Position numbers and translations under genes: made by a program. Below the pieces are notes generated by a model. The model made no database searches and was not told where the DNA came from. It saw only the letters and a program-made list of their open reading frames with translations. A DNA stretch of 64,000 nucleotides, taken from positions 1,501,450 to 1,565,449 of the forward strand of contig NZ_JXDL01000001.1 of NCBI RefSeq assembly GCF_001590795.1. Reading direction: 5' to 3'. Below, piece after piece: positions 56,542 to 64,000 of the stretch (its first letter is position 1; the number at the start of each line of letters is the position of its first letter). This stretch comes from Bradyrhizobium sp. AT1 (lineage in GTDB: Bacteria; Pseudomonadota; Alphaproteobacteria; Rhizobiales; Xanthobacteraceae).

Positions 56542-57303
56542 ATGACACCTTCCAGGGCGGCAAAACGGCTTACGATCGTCATTCCTGCGCTGAACGAGCA
56601 GGACAAGATCGCCGACACGATCGACGGCGTGCTGCCGCTCGCCCGCGAGCTGCTCGACGATTTCGAGATTTTCCTGATCGACGACGGCAGCACCGACGGC
56701 ACCGGCGCGATCATGGACGACTTTGCAGCCGGCGAGCCCCGCATCATCGTGCAACATAATCCCGAGCGGCGCGGTGTCGGTGCCGGCTTCGAATACGCCC
56801 TGTCGCGCGCGAAATTCGACGCGATCACCCTCATTCCCGGTGACCATGCCTTTCAGAATGAAGGCATTGCCCGGATGTTCAAGGCCGCCGGCGCCGCCGA
56901 TCTCGTCATCACCTATCGCGACAACCAGTCGGACCGCTCGGTCAACCGCTCGTTGCAGTCGCATTCGCTGCGGTTCATTCTGAACTGCCTGTTCGGCTTC
57001 TGGCTGTCCGACTACCACAGCATGATCGTCTACCCCGTGAAATGGCTGCGCCAGATCGCGGTCAAGGCCGACGGCTACGGCTATCAGATCTGCGCGTTGA
57101 TTTCGCTGCTCCAGCTCGGCCTCACCTACGTTCAGGTGCCCGTGAGCCTGAATGCGGAGCTGAAGGGCTCGTCCCGTGCGCTGCGGCTGCGCACTTATTT
57201 CGAGCTCGGCGGTACGATCTTCTCGCTGCTGCGCCGCGTCCCCATCCGGGACGTCGATCGCAGCCAGGTTCCGACCGACGCGGAACGGGCCCCGGCGCGC
57301 TAA
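56542..57303 (+). CDS. GT2-family glycosyltransferase (dolichol-phosphate-mannose-synthase type)
   Basis: A 253-residue GT-A glycosyltransferase. VIPALNEQDKI opens it, and the metal-binding DDGSTDGTG lies at 47-55; IPGDHAFQNEG follows. There is no C-terminal membrane anchor. Family members load a sugar onto polyprenyl phosphate, which would feed the GT-C-like proteins. The ATG at 56542 is chosen; the frame opens 17 codons earlier without conservation. It is the last gene before tRNA-Trp. Confidence 0.82.
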   Translation: MTPSRAAKRLTIVIPALNEQDKIADTIDGVLPLARELLDDFEIFLIDDGSTDGTGAIMDDFAAGEPRIIVQHNPERRGVGAGFEYALSRAKFDAITLIPGDHAFQNEGIARMFKAAGAADLVITYRDNQSDRSVNRSLQSHSLRFILNCLFGFWLSDYHSMIVYPVKWLRQIAVKADGYGYQICALISLLQLGLTYVQVPVSLNAELKGSSRALRLRTYFELGGTIFSLLRRVPIRDVDRSQVPTDAERAPAR

Positions 57304-57424
57304 GCGACGCCTCAGCAGGGCTGGGCCCCTCGAAATCAGGGCTCCGGGCCGTCTCGCGGCGATTCGTCCACCGGACGTCCTCGTCCCTGTCCCGCCAGCA
57401 TCTAGCTTAAGTGATTGATTTGAC

Positions 57425-57500
57425 TGGCAGGAGTGGCAGGGCTCGAACCTGCGACCCCCGGTTTTGGAGACCGGTGCTCTACCAATTGAGCTACACTCCT
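57425..57500 (-). tRNA. tRNA-Trp (CCA anticodon), 3' CCA encoded
   Basis: The minus strand folds as a full cloverleaf of 76 bases: acceptor AGGAGTG/CACTCCT, D stem GCTC/GAGC, anticodon stem CCGGT/ACCGG with loop CTCCAAA (anticodon CCA), T arm GCAGG TTCGAGC CCTGC, and an encoded CCA end. Its 3' end faces the glycan island. In many proteobacteria this tRNA lies directly before secE, 26 kb away here. Confidence 0.96.
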
Positions 57501-57650
57501 ACGGACCCCGCGTCGCCTTGGGATCAGGGCCGCTTTCAAGCACAGAGGGCGGCCGGATTGCAAGGGTGAACCACGCCGGCCTCGCTTGTTTGTACCGGGG
57601 TTTCTGGGCCACAGTCCTCGTCCGATAATGAAAAACAATTGGGAGCGCCC

Positions 57651-58883
57651 ATGACCGCCACAGCGACCGCTACCGCCCCGCAGGCCCCGATCGCAGCCTA
57701 CACCCCGCCTTTGCCTGAAGCCCGCCCGGAGACGCTTGGCCTGTCGCGGCCGCGCCTGCAGGCCATGTCGGACGCGTTTAAGCGCGAGATCGACAAGGGA
57801 ACCGTTCCCGGGGTCACCGTGCTGGTCGCGCGACGCGGCCAGGTCGGCTGGTTCGAGGCACTGGGCCGGCAGAGCCCGGCGGCCGCAGCGCCGATGGCGC
57901 GGGATTCGATCTTCCGGATCTTCTCGATGACCAAGCCGATCGTCTCGGTCGCCATCATGGCGCTGGTCGAGGACGGCTACCTCCTGCTCAGCGACGCCGT
58001 CGCGAAATTCATCCCGGAATTCGCCAGCCAGCAGGTCGGCATCGTCAGAGACGGCAAGCTGGAGCTGGTGCCGCCGGTGCGGCCGATGACGGTGCAGGAC
58101 CTGCTCCGCCACACCTCGGGCCTCACCTACGAGCACCAGGGCGACGGCCCCGTGCACAAGCTCTACCAGGAGTCCCGCGTCCGCAGCCGCAAGATCAGCA
58201 ATGCCGAGCACGCCGCACTGGTGGCGAGCTTCCCGCTGGTCTGCCAGCCCGGCGCCGAGTTCAATTACAGCCGCTCCACCGACATCCTCGGCCGCATCAT
58301 CGAGGTGGTCAGCGGCAAGTCGCTCGGCACGTTCCTCACCGAGCGCGTGCTCGCGCCGCTGCAGATGGCCGAGACCGCCTTCTCGACCCCCGAGGCCAAT
58401 GCGGGCCGGCTCGCCGAGCCGTTCGCGGCCGATCCCTGGACCGGCGACAAGGTCGCGCTGTTCAACATGCACGAAGCACCGGTGATGGAATCCGGCGGCG
58501 GCGGGCTGGTCTCGACCACGATGGACTATGCCCGCTTCTGCCTGATGCTGCGCAATGGCGGCACGCTCGACGGCGCCAGGATCATCGGCCGCAAGACGCT
58601 GGAGCTGATGGCGTCCGATCATCTCGGGCCGCACGTTCAGATCAACGGCACCTTGCTCGCGCCCGGCCACGGTTTTGGTCTCGGTTTCGCCGTGCGCCGC
58701 GAGGCCGGCATCGCGCCCTTCCCCGGCAGCGTCGGCCAGTATTTCTGGAGCGGCATCGCCGGCACGTTCTTCTGGATCGATCCGAAGGAGGACCTGTTCG
58801 TGGTGTTCATGAGCCAGGGCCCGGGGCAGCGCGACTACACGCGCACGCTGGTGCGGGATCTGGTTTACGCGGCGGTGGAGTAG
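57651..58883 (+). CDS. Beta-lactamase-fold serine hydrolase (class C family)
   Basis: A 410-residue member of the class C beta-lactamase/esterase family. The Ser-x-x-Lys motif is SMTK (Ser92, Lys95); NYSRS takes the place of YxN, and HGFGLGFAVR is near the end. There is no clear signal peptide, so it is more likely a cytosolic esterase or peptidase than a resistance enzyme. The ATG at 57651 has a GGGAG ribosome site. Confidence 0.85.
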   Translation: MTATATATAPQAPIAAYTPPLPEARPETLGLSRPRLQAMSDAFKREIDKGTVPGVTVLVARRGQVGWFEALGRQSPAAAAPMARDSIFRIFSMTKPIVSVAIMALVEDGYLLLSDAVAKFIPEFASQQVGIVRDGKLELVPPVRPMTVQDLLRHTSGLTYEHQGDGPVHKLYQESRVRSRKISNAEHAALVASFPLVCQPGAEFNYSRSTDILGRIIEVVSGKSLGTFLTERVLAPLQMAETAFSTPEANAGRLAEPFAADPWTGDKVALFNMHEAPVMESGGGGLVSTTMDYARFCLMLRNGGTLDGARIIGRKTLELMASDHLGPHVQINGTLLAPGHGFGLGFAVRREAGIAPFPGSVGQYFWSGIAGTFFWIDPKEDLFVVFMSQGPGQRDYTRTLVRDLVYAAVE

Positions 58884-58890
58884 CGCGCGT

Positions 58891-60855
58891 TCAGGCGCTG
58901 GCCAGTCGAGCGGACGACGTTGGCGAGATAATCCGATCGTCACCCTGCGCCATCGAGACGATGATCTGCGTCGCTTCGCGCAACGAGGTGGCGAACAGAT
59001 CTGCCTTCGCGGCCTCGCGCAACTCGTCGATGTTGGTGGCCCCTTCGGCCCAATATCCGATCATGACGGCGGCGCCGGGCAGCTTGCGCCGGAGCCGCCG
59101 CACCGCATAGCGCAGATGCGCGGGGCTGGTAATGCCGATATAGCTCAGGCACACCAGCGCCACGCCTGACGTCTCCAGGCGAAAGATGTTTGCCGTCGAC
59201 AGCGCTTCGGGACCTTCGACGCGGCTGCCCAGGCCGTGCGCACCACAGAGCTGCGCAAGCATGATGGCGCCAGCCTCATCGAGCATGGTCCGGCCGCCGA
59301 TGCAAAGCACGGCATGTTCGCCGCGATATCGCTCCGCGACCGCCTCCGGATCGAGCACGGGGATGTCCGGCTGATCGCTGGAAGGCGCGACCGCCTCGAT
59401 CGCATCGACCACCTCGGCATCAGCGACCTGCCCGTTGCCGACACGGTGGCCGTCATCCTGGTCCGAGAGGTCGTCGACGAATTCGATCACGGTGTCGCGG
59501 ATGCGGGCGAGCCGCGTCTGGTCCAGCGCGGCGCGGTCGAGGTCCGATTGGGCGAGGTGCATGCCCTTGATCGCCACCTCGTCGTAATAGGCCGAAAGCG
59601 ACCGCTCCTTCAGAAACAGTTCGGCCTTCTCGGCGGCTTCGGTCGGATCGCCCGCCAGCATGCGTTGATAGAAGATCTCGGCGGGCGCGAGCGCGGGACG
59701 ATCGCCGAACATGACGTCGAGGAAGGAGAGCCGCTCGACGTGACGGCCCAGCACGACGAGACAGACCGTGAGAGGCGTCGCGAGCACCAGCCCGATCGGC
59801 CCCCACAACGCGGTCCAGAACGTCGCGGAGACGACCACGGCCACCGGCGACAGGCCGGTGGTGCGGCCATACAGCAGCGGTTCGACCACCTGGCCGACCA
59901 AGGGCTCGATGACGAAAAACAGCGCCGCGGTCCAGGCCAGCATCCACCAGCCCGGATCGACCGCTACGGCGAGTGCGAGCGGGAACGCGGCCGCGATGAT
60001 CGAGCCGATATAGGGCACGAAGCGCAGCACGGCGGCGAGAATGCCCCACAGCGCCGCGCTGGGAATGCCGATAAGCCACAGGCCGCTGCCGATCAAAACG
60101 CCGAACCCGGTGTTGAGCATGAGCTGGTTGAGGAACAACCGGCTCAACCGCGCCGCTGCATCGTCGAGCGCCGCGGTGGTGCGCTGCAGGTCGTGAGACC
60201 CGGCCAGCCTGATCAGGCGATTACGCAGATCCTCGCGCTGGATCAAAATGAAGATCACGAAGATGACGATGATCCCCGTCGTGGCCAGCGGCGAGACCAA
60301 TGGCGCGATCAGCGAGCGCAGACTTTCGAGCGCGCCGGGATCGGGCTGGAGCACCTCGACTGGCACCGGCTTGACGCCGGTCTTGGCAGCGGGACCTGCG
60401 GTCAGCGGATTGGCCGGCGCCACGGATTTGGGCTTGTCGAGCTCCTTGCCGAGGTCGTGCAGCATTTCTGCTGCGCGCTCCAGCGTGGAACTGCCGCCGG
60501 CGACGCCGCGCACCGACTGGATCTTGGAAAGGATGGTTGTCTGGTACTTCGGGAGATCGGCCGCCAGCCCGTTGAGCTGCGTTGCGATGACGCTGCCGAG
60601 CCCAAAGATCACCGCGAAGGCGAACAACACGACGCCGACCACAGCGGCTGCGCGCGGCACATGAAGGCGCTGGACCAGCCGTACGGGGGCCGCCAGGACG
60701 AAGCTCAGCAGGATCGCGAGCGCGACCGGGACGAAGATCTCCCGTCCCAGATAGAGCGCGGCGATGATGATGATGCTCAAGATCGCCACGCCGACCGTGA
60801 CGATGATCGCCGAGACATCGTCGGTCGATTGCGGCTTGATCGCCGTGGGGATCAT
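58891..60855 (-). CDS. AI-2E/PerM family transporter with long cytosolic C-terminal extension
   Basis: A 654-residue protein. The first 400 residues form the AI-2E family membrane domain with about eight spans, including RFVPYIGSIIAAAFPLALA and EPLLYGRTTGLSPVAVVV. Residues about 400-654 form a soluble extension: a helical part (LAPAEIFYQRMLAGDPTEAAEKAELFLKE) and then a Rossmann-like part (AVLCIGGRTMLDEAGAIMLAQLCG.. and GVALVCLSYIGITSPAHLRYAVRRLR) resembling B12-binding/receiver-like folds. The His needed for B12 is not obvious. Family members move small molecules or ions; the ligand here is unknown. Convergent with the hydrolase gene. Confidence 0.8.
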   Translation of the reverse strand: MIPTAIKPQSTDDVSAIIVTVGVAILSIIIIAALYLGREIFVPVALAILLSFVLAAPVRLVQRLHVPRAAAVVGVVLFAFAVIFGLGSVIATQLNGLAADLPKYQTTILSKIQSVRGVAGGSSTLERAAEMLHDLGKELDKPKSVAPANPLTAGPAAKTGVKPVPVEVLQPDPGALESLRSLIAPLVSPLATTGIIVIFVIFILIQREDLRNRLIRLAGSHDLQRTTAALDDAAARLSRLFLNQLMLNTGFGVLIGSGLWLIGIPSAALWGILAAVLRFVPYIGSIIAAAFPLALAVAVDPGWWMLAWTAALFFVIEPLVGQVVEPLLYGRTTGLSPVAVVVSATFWTALWGPIGLVLATPLTVCLVVLGRHVERLSFLDVMFGDRPALAPAEIFYQRMLAGDPTEAAEKAELFLKERSLSAYYDEVAIKGMHLAQSDLDRAALDQTRLARIRDTVIEFVDDLSDQDDGHRVGNGQVADAEVVDAIEAVAPSSDQPDIPVLDPEAVAERYRGEHAVLCIGGRTMLDEAGAIMLAQLCGAHGLGSRVEGPEALSTANIFRLETSGVALVCLSYIGITSPAHLRYAVRRLRRKLPGAAVMIGYWAEGATNIDELREAAKADLFATSLREATQIIVSMAQGDDRIISPTSSARLASA

Positions 60856-60965
60856 CGGTCTCGCTTCTGGCCAAGCCCTGGCGTTGCGCTGCAGGACTGC
60901 GCGGGCTAACGGCCCGGCATGGGGTTGGTTCCTTTCCCATGCCGCTGCAGCGTTGCGGCCGTTCT

Positions 60966-61733
60966 TCAGCTGATCGTCGCGCCGCCGTCGATCACCATGG
61001 TCTGGCCGGTCATGAAGTCGCCGGCCTTCGATCCCAGGAACACGGCCGCGCCCGCGATCTCGTCGGGGATGCCGATGCGCAAGAGCGGCGAGCGCGCGGT
61101 CGAGGCTTTCAAATTCTCCGGATTGTCCCACAGCGCCTTGGCAAAGTCGGTCTTGATCAGGCCGGGCGCGATGCAGTTCACGCGGATGTTGTGCTTGCCG
61201 TATTCGCAAGCCAGGTTGCGCGCGAGCTGCATGTCGGCAGCCTTTGAGATCGCGTAGGCGCCGAGGATGGTCGAGCCTTTCAAGCCGCCGATCGAGGACA
61301 CGATGATGACCGAGCCGTCCTTGCGCTCGATCATCTGCGGCACCACCATCGAGATCAGCCAGTTGTTGGCGACGATGTTGTTGTCGAGAATCTTCCTGAA
61401 CTGATCGTCGGAGATGCCGGCGAGCGGACCGTAATACGGGTTCGAGGCGGCGTTGCAGACCAGCACGTCGATCTTGCCGAAGGCGCGATTGCTCTCGTCG
61501 ACGAGATTCTGCAGGTTCTCTTTCGACGAGATGTTGGCAGCGACCGCGACGGCGGTGCCCTTGCCGAACTTGTCGTTGATGCCCTTGGCGACCTGCTCGC
61601 AGACGTCGGCTTTGCGCGAGGAGATCACGACCTTGGCGCCGTGCTCGGCCATGCGCTCTGCGATCGCAAGCCCGATACCGCGCGTCGATCCCGTGATGAC
61701 GGCGACTTTCCCCTTCATGTCGAACAAGGTCAT
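60966..61733 (-). CDS. Short-chain dehydrogenase/reductase
   Basis: A 255-residue classical SDR. TGSTRGIG (14-21) binds the coenzyme, CNAASNP replaces the NNAG motif, and the active site has SSIGG (Ser) and YAISK (Tyr/Lys). A GGGAGGAA ribosome site precedes the ATG at 61733. Related alphaproteobacterial proteins act on acyl or sugar alcohol substrates; the real one is unknown. Confidence 0.87.
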   Translation of the reverse strand: MTLFDMKGKVAVITGSTRGIGLAIAERMAEHGAKVVISSRKADVCEQVAKGINDKFGKGTAVAVAANISSKENLQNLVDESNRAFGKIDVLVCNAASNPYYGPLAGISDDQFRKILDNNIVANNWLISMVVPQMIERKDGSVIIVSSIGGLKGSTILGAYAISKAADMQLARNLACEYGKHNIRVNCIAPGLIKTDFAKALWDNPENLKASTARSPLLRIGIPDEIAGAAVFLGSKAGDFMTGQTMVIDGGATIS

Positions 61734-61763
61734 GTATTCCTCCCAGTGTACGATTTGATTGGC

Positions 61764-61855
61764 TAAAGCGCGACGCGATTAAGCCATCGCGCTTTAGGTT
61801 GTTGTTTGAGCATGATCTTTTCGGAAAACCGCTGCGCACTTTTCCGGATCATGCT
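61764..61855. repeat. Composite RIME-like palindromic repeat
   Basis: Two palindromes in a row. TAAAGCGCGA / TCGCGCTTTA (61764-61773, 61787-61796) is a perfect 10-base inverted repeat. AGCATGATCTTTTCGGAAAA to TTTTCCGGATCATGCT (61809-61855) follows. The GAGCATGATC..GATCATGCT type is typical of Rhizobiales intergenic mosaic elements. It lies between two co-directional genes and may act as a transcript-end structure. Confidence 0.78.
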
Positions 61856-61861
61856 TTAGGC

Positions 61862-62560
61862 TTACGCCAGCTTCTTGACTTCCGGTCCCGCCAGTTGATG
61901 CATCGCTGCGTGCGCATCGTCCGCAATCCAGGGCTGCTGGTTCACCATCGGCAACCGCCAGACGCTGCGCTCGGGGCTTGCGAAATAATCCAGCCGCGTG
62001 ATCGAGCAATTGTCGATGTCGAACGACAATGCGCGCTCGACCTGGCCGTCCAGCGCGAGGCCGATCGCCGCCTTGATGGTCCCGCCATGCGCGACCGCGA
62101 TGATGTCCTGCCCGCCGGCCTCGCCGTTGATCCGCTCGATGGTGCGGCGGGTTCGGTTGTAGAGATCCATGAAGCTTTCGCCGCCGGGCGCGGGCTCGTT
62201 GATGTCGGCGAACCAGCTCGAACCCACGGGACGACTCGCGATGAACTGCGCGCGGTTCATGCCCTGCCAGCGGCCGAGATTCTGTTCGGCGAGGTCCGCC
62301 TCCCATTTCATCGCCGCAGGCCGCGGGAATCCCGCCTCCCAGATCGCCTCGGCCGTTTGATGCGTGCGCTTCAGATTGCTCGAATACCAGACTGCCGTGC
62401 GTGGCAGCACCTTGGCAACAGCGTTGAACACATAGGTGTCGCTGGTATCACAGGCGATGTCGGACTGGCCGTAGATGTTGCCGCCGTCGTTGCGCACCGG
62501 CGCGTGACGGACCCACCACCAGCGTGTCGTGACCACATTGGGCTTGTCTGCGCCTGCCAT
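61862..62560 (-). CDS. Histidine phosphatase family protein
   Basis: A 232-residue phosphoglycerate-mutase-like phosphatase. The catalytic motif is VRHAPV (Arg18, His19), with Ala in place of the usual Gly of RHG. The second Arg is in SSNLKRTHQTAE, and AVAHGGTIKAA supplies the second His. The WWWVRHAP opening is known in alphaproteobacterial relatives. The substrate could be a cofactor or sugar phosphate. Confidence 0.85.
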   Translation of the reverse strand: MAGADKPNVVTTRWWWVRHAPVRNDGGNIYGQSDIACDTSDTYVFNAVAKVLPRTAVWYSSNLKRTHQTAEAIWEAGFPRPAAMKWEADLAEQNLGRWQGMNRAQFIASRPVGSSWFADINEPAPGGESFMDLYNRTRRTIERINGEAGGQDIIAVAHGGTIKAAIGLALDGQVERALSFDIDNCSITRLDYFASPERSVWRLPMVNQQPWIADDAHAAMHQLAGPEVKKLA

Positions 62561-62694
62561 CGAAACCCTTCCATCCCGTTTGATGTCGCTGTACGTCAGG
62601 TATGAACGTGTCTCAAGACACTTTACCGTTTGAAATCTTGTTTGAAATTCCGTCGCGCGGCAAGCGCCGCGTGACTACCACAAGGGAGAAGCGC

Positions 62695-63480
62695 ATGGGC
62701 CGCCTGCAAGGCAAATCCGTCATCATCACCGGCGCCGGCAGCGGCATCGGTCGCGCCGCCGCACTGCTGTTCACGCGCGAAGGCGCCAAGCTGATCGCGG
62801 TCGATCGCACCGAGGCGGTGAAGGACACCGTCGACGAGGTGAAGAAAGCCGGCGGTGTCGCGGAGGCCATGATCGCCGACGCGGGGTCCGAAACCGACGT
62901 CATGGCCGTGATCGACAGGGCAGTGAAGACGCATGGCCGGCTCGATGTCATCTGGGCGAATGCCGGCATCAGCGGCGGGCTGGTTCCGCTCGGCGAGCAG
63001 ACCGTGGAGCATTGGCAGGAGGTGTTGCGCGTCAACCTGATCGGGCCGTTCCTAGCGGTGAAGCATGCGATGCCGCACATGGTGAAGCAGAAGTCCGGCG
63101 CGATCGTGCTGACCGCGTCCGTCGCGGGCCTCAAGGCCGGCGCCAGCGGACACCCCTATGCGGCGAGCAAGGCCGGCGTGATCAGCCTGGTGCAGACCAC
63201 GGCGTATTCGCTCACCGGCACCGGCGTGCGCATCAACGCGGTGTGCCCGGGCCTGATCGAGACCGGCATGACCAAGCCGATCTTCGACCGCGCCAAGGAG
63301 CGCGGCACGCAGGGCAAGATCGGCCAGCTCAACCCGCTCCAGCGCCCCGGCCAACCGCACGAGCTCGCGGCGATGGGATTGTTTCTGGCGAGCGATGAAG
63401 CGTCGTATGTCAACGGCCAGGCATTCCCGGTGGATGGCGGGCTGACGGCGTCGATGCCGTATACGGGCAAACCGGTTTAG
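62695..63480 (+). CDS. Short-chain dehydrogenase/reductase, second copy
   Basis: A 261-residue classical SDR with TGAGSGIG (cofactor), WANAGI (NNAG site), TASVAG (Ser) and YAASK (Tyr/Lys). The ATG at 62695 follows an AAGGGAG ribosome site; the open frame before it is not conserved. It is divergent from the histidine phosphatase gene across 134 bases. Substrate unknown. Confidence 0.87.
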   Translation: MGRLQGKSVIITGAGSGIGRAAALLFTREGAKLIAVDRTEAVKDTVDEVKKAGGVAEAMIADAGSETDVMAVIDRAVKTHGRLDVIWANAGISGGLVPLGEQTVEHWQEVLRVNLIGPFLAVKHAMPHMVKQKSGAIVLTASVAGLKAGASGHPYAASKAGVISLVQTTAYSLTGTGVRINAVCPGLIETGMTKPIFDRAKERGTQGKIGQLNPLQRPGQPHELAAMGLFLASDEASYVNGQAFPVDGGLTASMPYTGKPV

Positions 63481-63492
63481 CACAGGTCTCGT

Positions 63493-63541
63493 GTCCCGGA
63501 CGCGCTGCAACGCTCTTCGCGTTGCTGCGCAGAGCCGGGAC
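63493..63541. repeat. Hairpin repeat after the SDR gene
   Basis: GTCCCGG (63493-63499) and CCGGGAC (63535-63541) enclose a second near-palindrome, GCGCTGCAACGC/GCGTTGCTGCGC. It lies 13 bases after the SDR stop, has no T run, and belongs to the CCCGGCTCTGC type of repeats common in Bradyrhizobium. Confidence 0.65.
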
Positions 63542-63573
63542 CCAGGAGGCTGCGCGTTCCATTGCCGGCATGG

Positions 63574-63626
63574 GCCCCGGCTCTGCAGCGCATCGTCGAA
63601 GGGACGCTGCGCTGCAGAGCCGGGGC
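63574..63626. repeat. Perfect 18-base inverted repeat
   Basis: GCCCCGGCTCTGCAGCGC (63574-63591) and its exact complement (63609-63626) flank a 17-base loop. It shares its GCTCTGC core with the preceding hairpin, so the two are related elements placed in tandem. Confidence 0.75.
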
Positions 63627-63748
63627 ACGAGAGTGGAGTTTGACGCGATACTGCATCCACATCGTTGCGAGCGCAGCGACGTGTCCGCGAAGCCTCTTGG
63701 CGAAGGCGGAAGCAATCCACAATCGTTCCGCACCGGCACTATCCGTCC

Positions 63749-63881
63749 CGTCATCCTGAGGTGCGAGGCGTGCGATGCGAATGCATCGCATGCGGAGCCT
63801 AGAAGGATGCGCGGCCGGGCTGGTGCAGCCGGGCTGTCGCCCTTCGAGGGCCGCTGAAGAAGCGGCCGCCTCAGGGTGACG
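63749..63881. repeat. Long palindromic intergenic repeat with CGTCATCCTGAGG ends
   Basis: CGTCATCCTGAGG (63749-63761) and CCTCAGGGTGACG (63869-63881) are 12/13 complementary ends of a 133-base element with inner inverted segments. The type is widespread in Bradyrhizobium genomes as I recall. Together with the two elements before it, it fills 63481-64000, where I see no gene. Confidence 0.72.
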
Positions 63882-64000
63882 GTCTGAGACGATGCAATGC
63901 GGCAACATTCGATATTCGCATGGCGCACGCAGACACGGCTTCGCATTCTCGCGGCTCATCTCGCCCGAGCTTTGCTTCGTTGCCTTGCCCTCGATTGAAT

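Noticed and set aside
57425..57500. Direct repeat of the tRNA-Trp 3' end as an attachment-site remnant near secE
   Set aside because: Only a shared GGGCTCGA octamer was seen near 31266; this is too short to support an att site.
57651..58883. A true beta-lactamase resistance gene
   Set aside because: SxxK is present, but there is no signal peptide and YxN is altered to YSR; an esterase or peptidase of the same fold is more likely.

Overview
The window comes from the chromosome of a high-GC alphaproteobacterium, almost certainly Bradyrhizobium or a close relative. The evidence is the EF-Tu, RpoB and L7/L12 sequences, the GTG-started L10, and several palindromic intergenic repeats of the kind common in Rhizobiales. 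No organism name can be proved without a database search.

From 1 to about 31.2 kb the minus strand carries the information-processing supercluster, read from high to low coordinates: secE-nusG-rplK-rplA, a 2-hydroxyacid dehydrogenase, rplJ-rplL-rpoB-rpoC, an FAD-oxidoreductase/methyltransferase fusion, an ABC exporter with acidic tails, rpsL-rpsG-fusA-tuf, then the S10/spc run rpsJ-rplC-D-W-B-rpsS-rplV-rpsC-rplP-rpmC-rpsQ-rplN-X-E-rpsN-rpsH-rplF-rplR (rplR is cut by the window edge). Two spots interrupt the classic order: the dehydrogenase between rplA and rplJ, and the fusion enzyme/exporter pair between rpoC and rpsL. Plausible promoters were found in front of secE, rplJ, the ABC gene and rpsL, and a strong hairpin terminator after rpoC.

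From 31.5 to 57.3 kb lies a dense carbohydrate-biosynthesis island. It sits between secE and a tRNA-Trp gene (57425-57500, minus), which in many proteobacteria lies directly upstream of secE. Its core (33.9-46.5 kb) resembles ADP-heptose logic: a GmhA-like SIS isomerase, an HldE-like kinase/nucleotidyltransferase with reversed domain order, an HAD protein and two NAD-dependent epimerases/dehydratases. Added to this are an APH-like kinase, a split transketolase, two DegT-type aminotransferases, a phytanoyl-dioxygenase-like 2OG-Fe(II) oxygenase, a 130-residue conserved protein that I recognise as the LIC12192-type 'sporadic carbohydrate cluster' family, a methyltransferase and a WbuC-like cupin. 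ATGA/GTGA overlaps suggest one translationally coupled operon. Two related AglD/MprF-type membrane proteins lie on either side of this core. The outer parts add two zinc-binding-domain C-methyltransferases, another methyltransferase, a Gfo/Idh/MocA oxidoreductase, two large GT-C-like membrane proteins, a tandem pair of small membrane proteins with winged-helix-like tails, and a GT2 glycosyltransferase. The likely product is an unusual methylated, aminated, oxidised sugar attached to a surface glycan or lipid. The structure cannot be read from sequence.

From 57.4 to 64 kb the content is ordinary chromosome: tRNA-Trp, a class C beta-lactamase-fold serine hydrolase, a long AI-2E-family transporter with a cytosolic C-terminal extension, two SDR dehydrogenases, a histidine phosphatase and several palindromic repeats. 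No CRISPR array, transposase or phage gene was seen.
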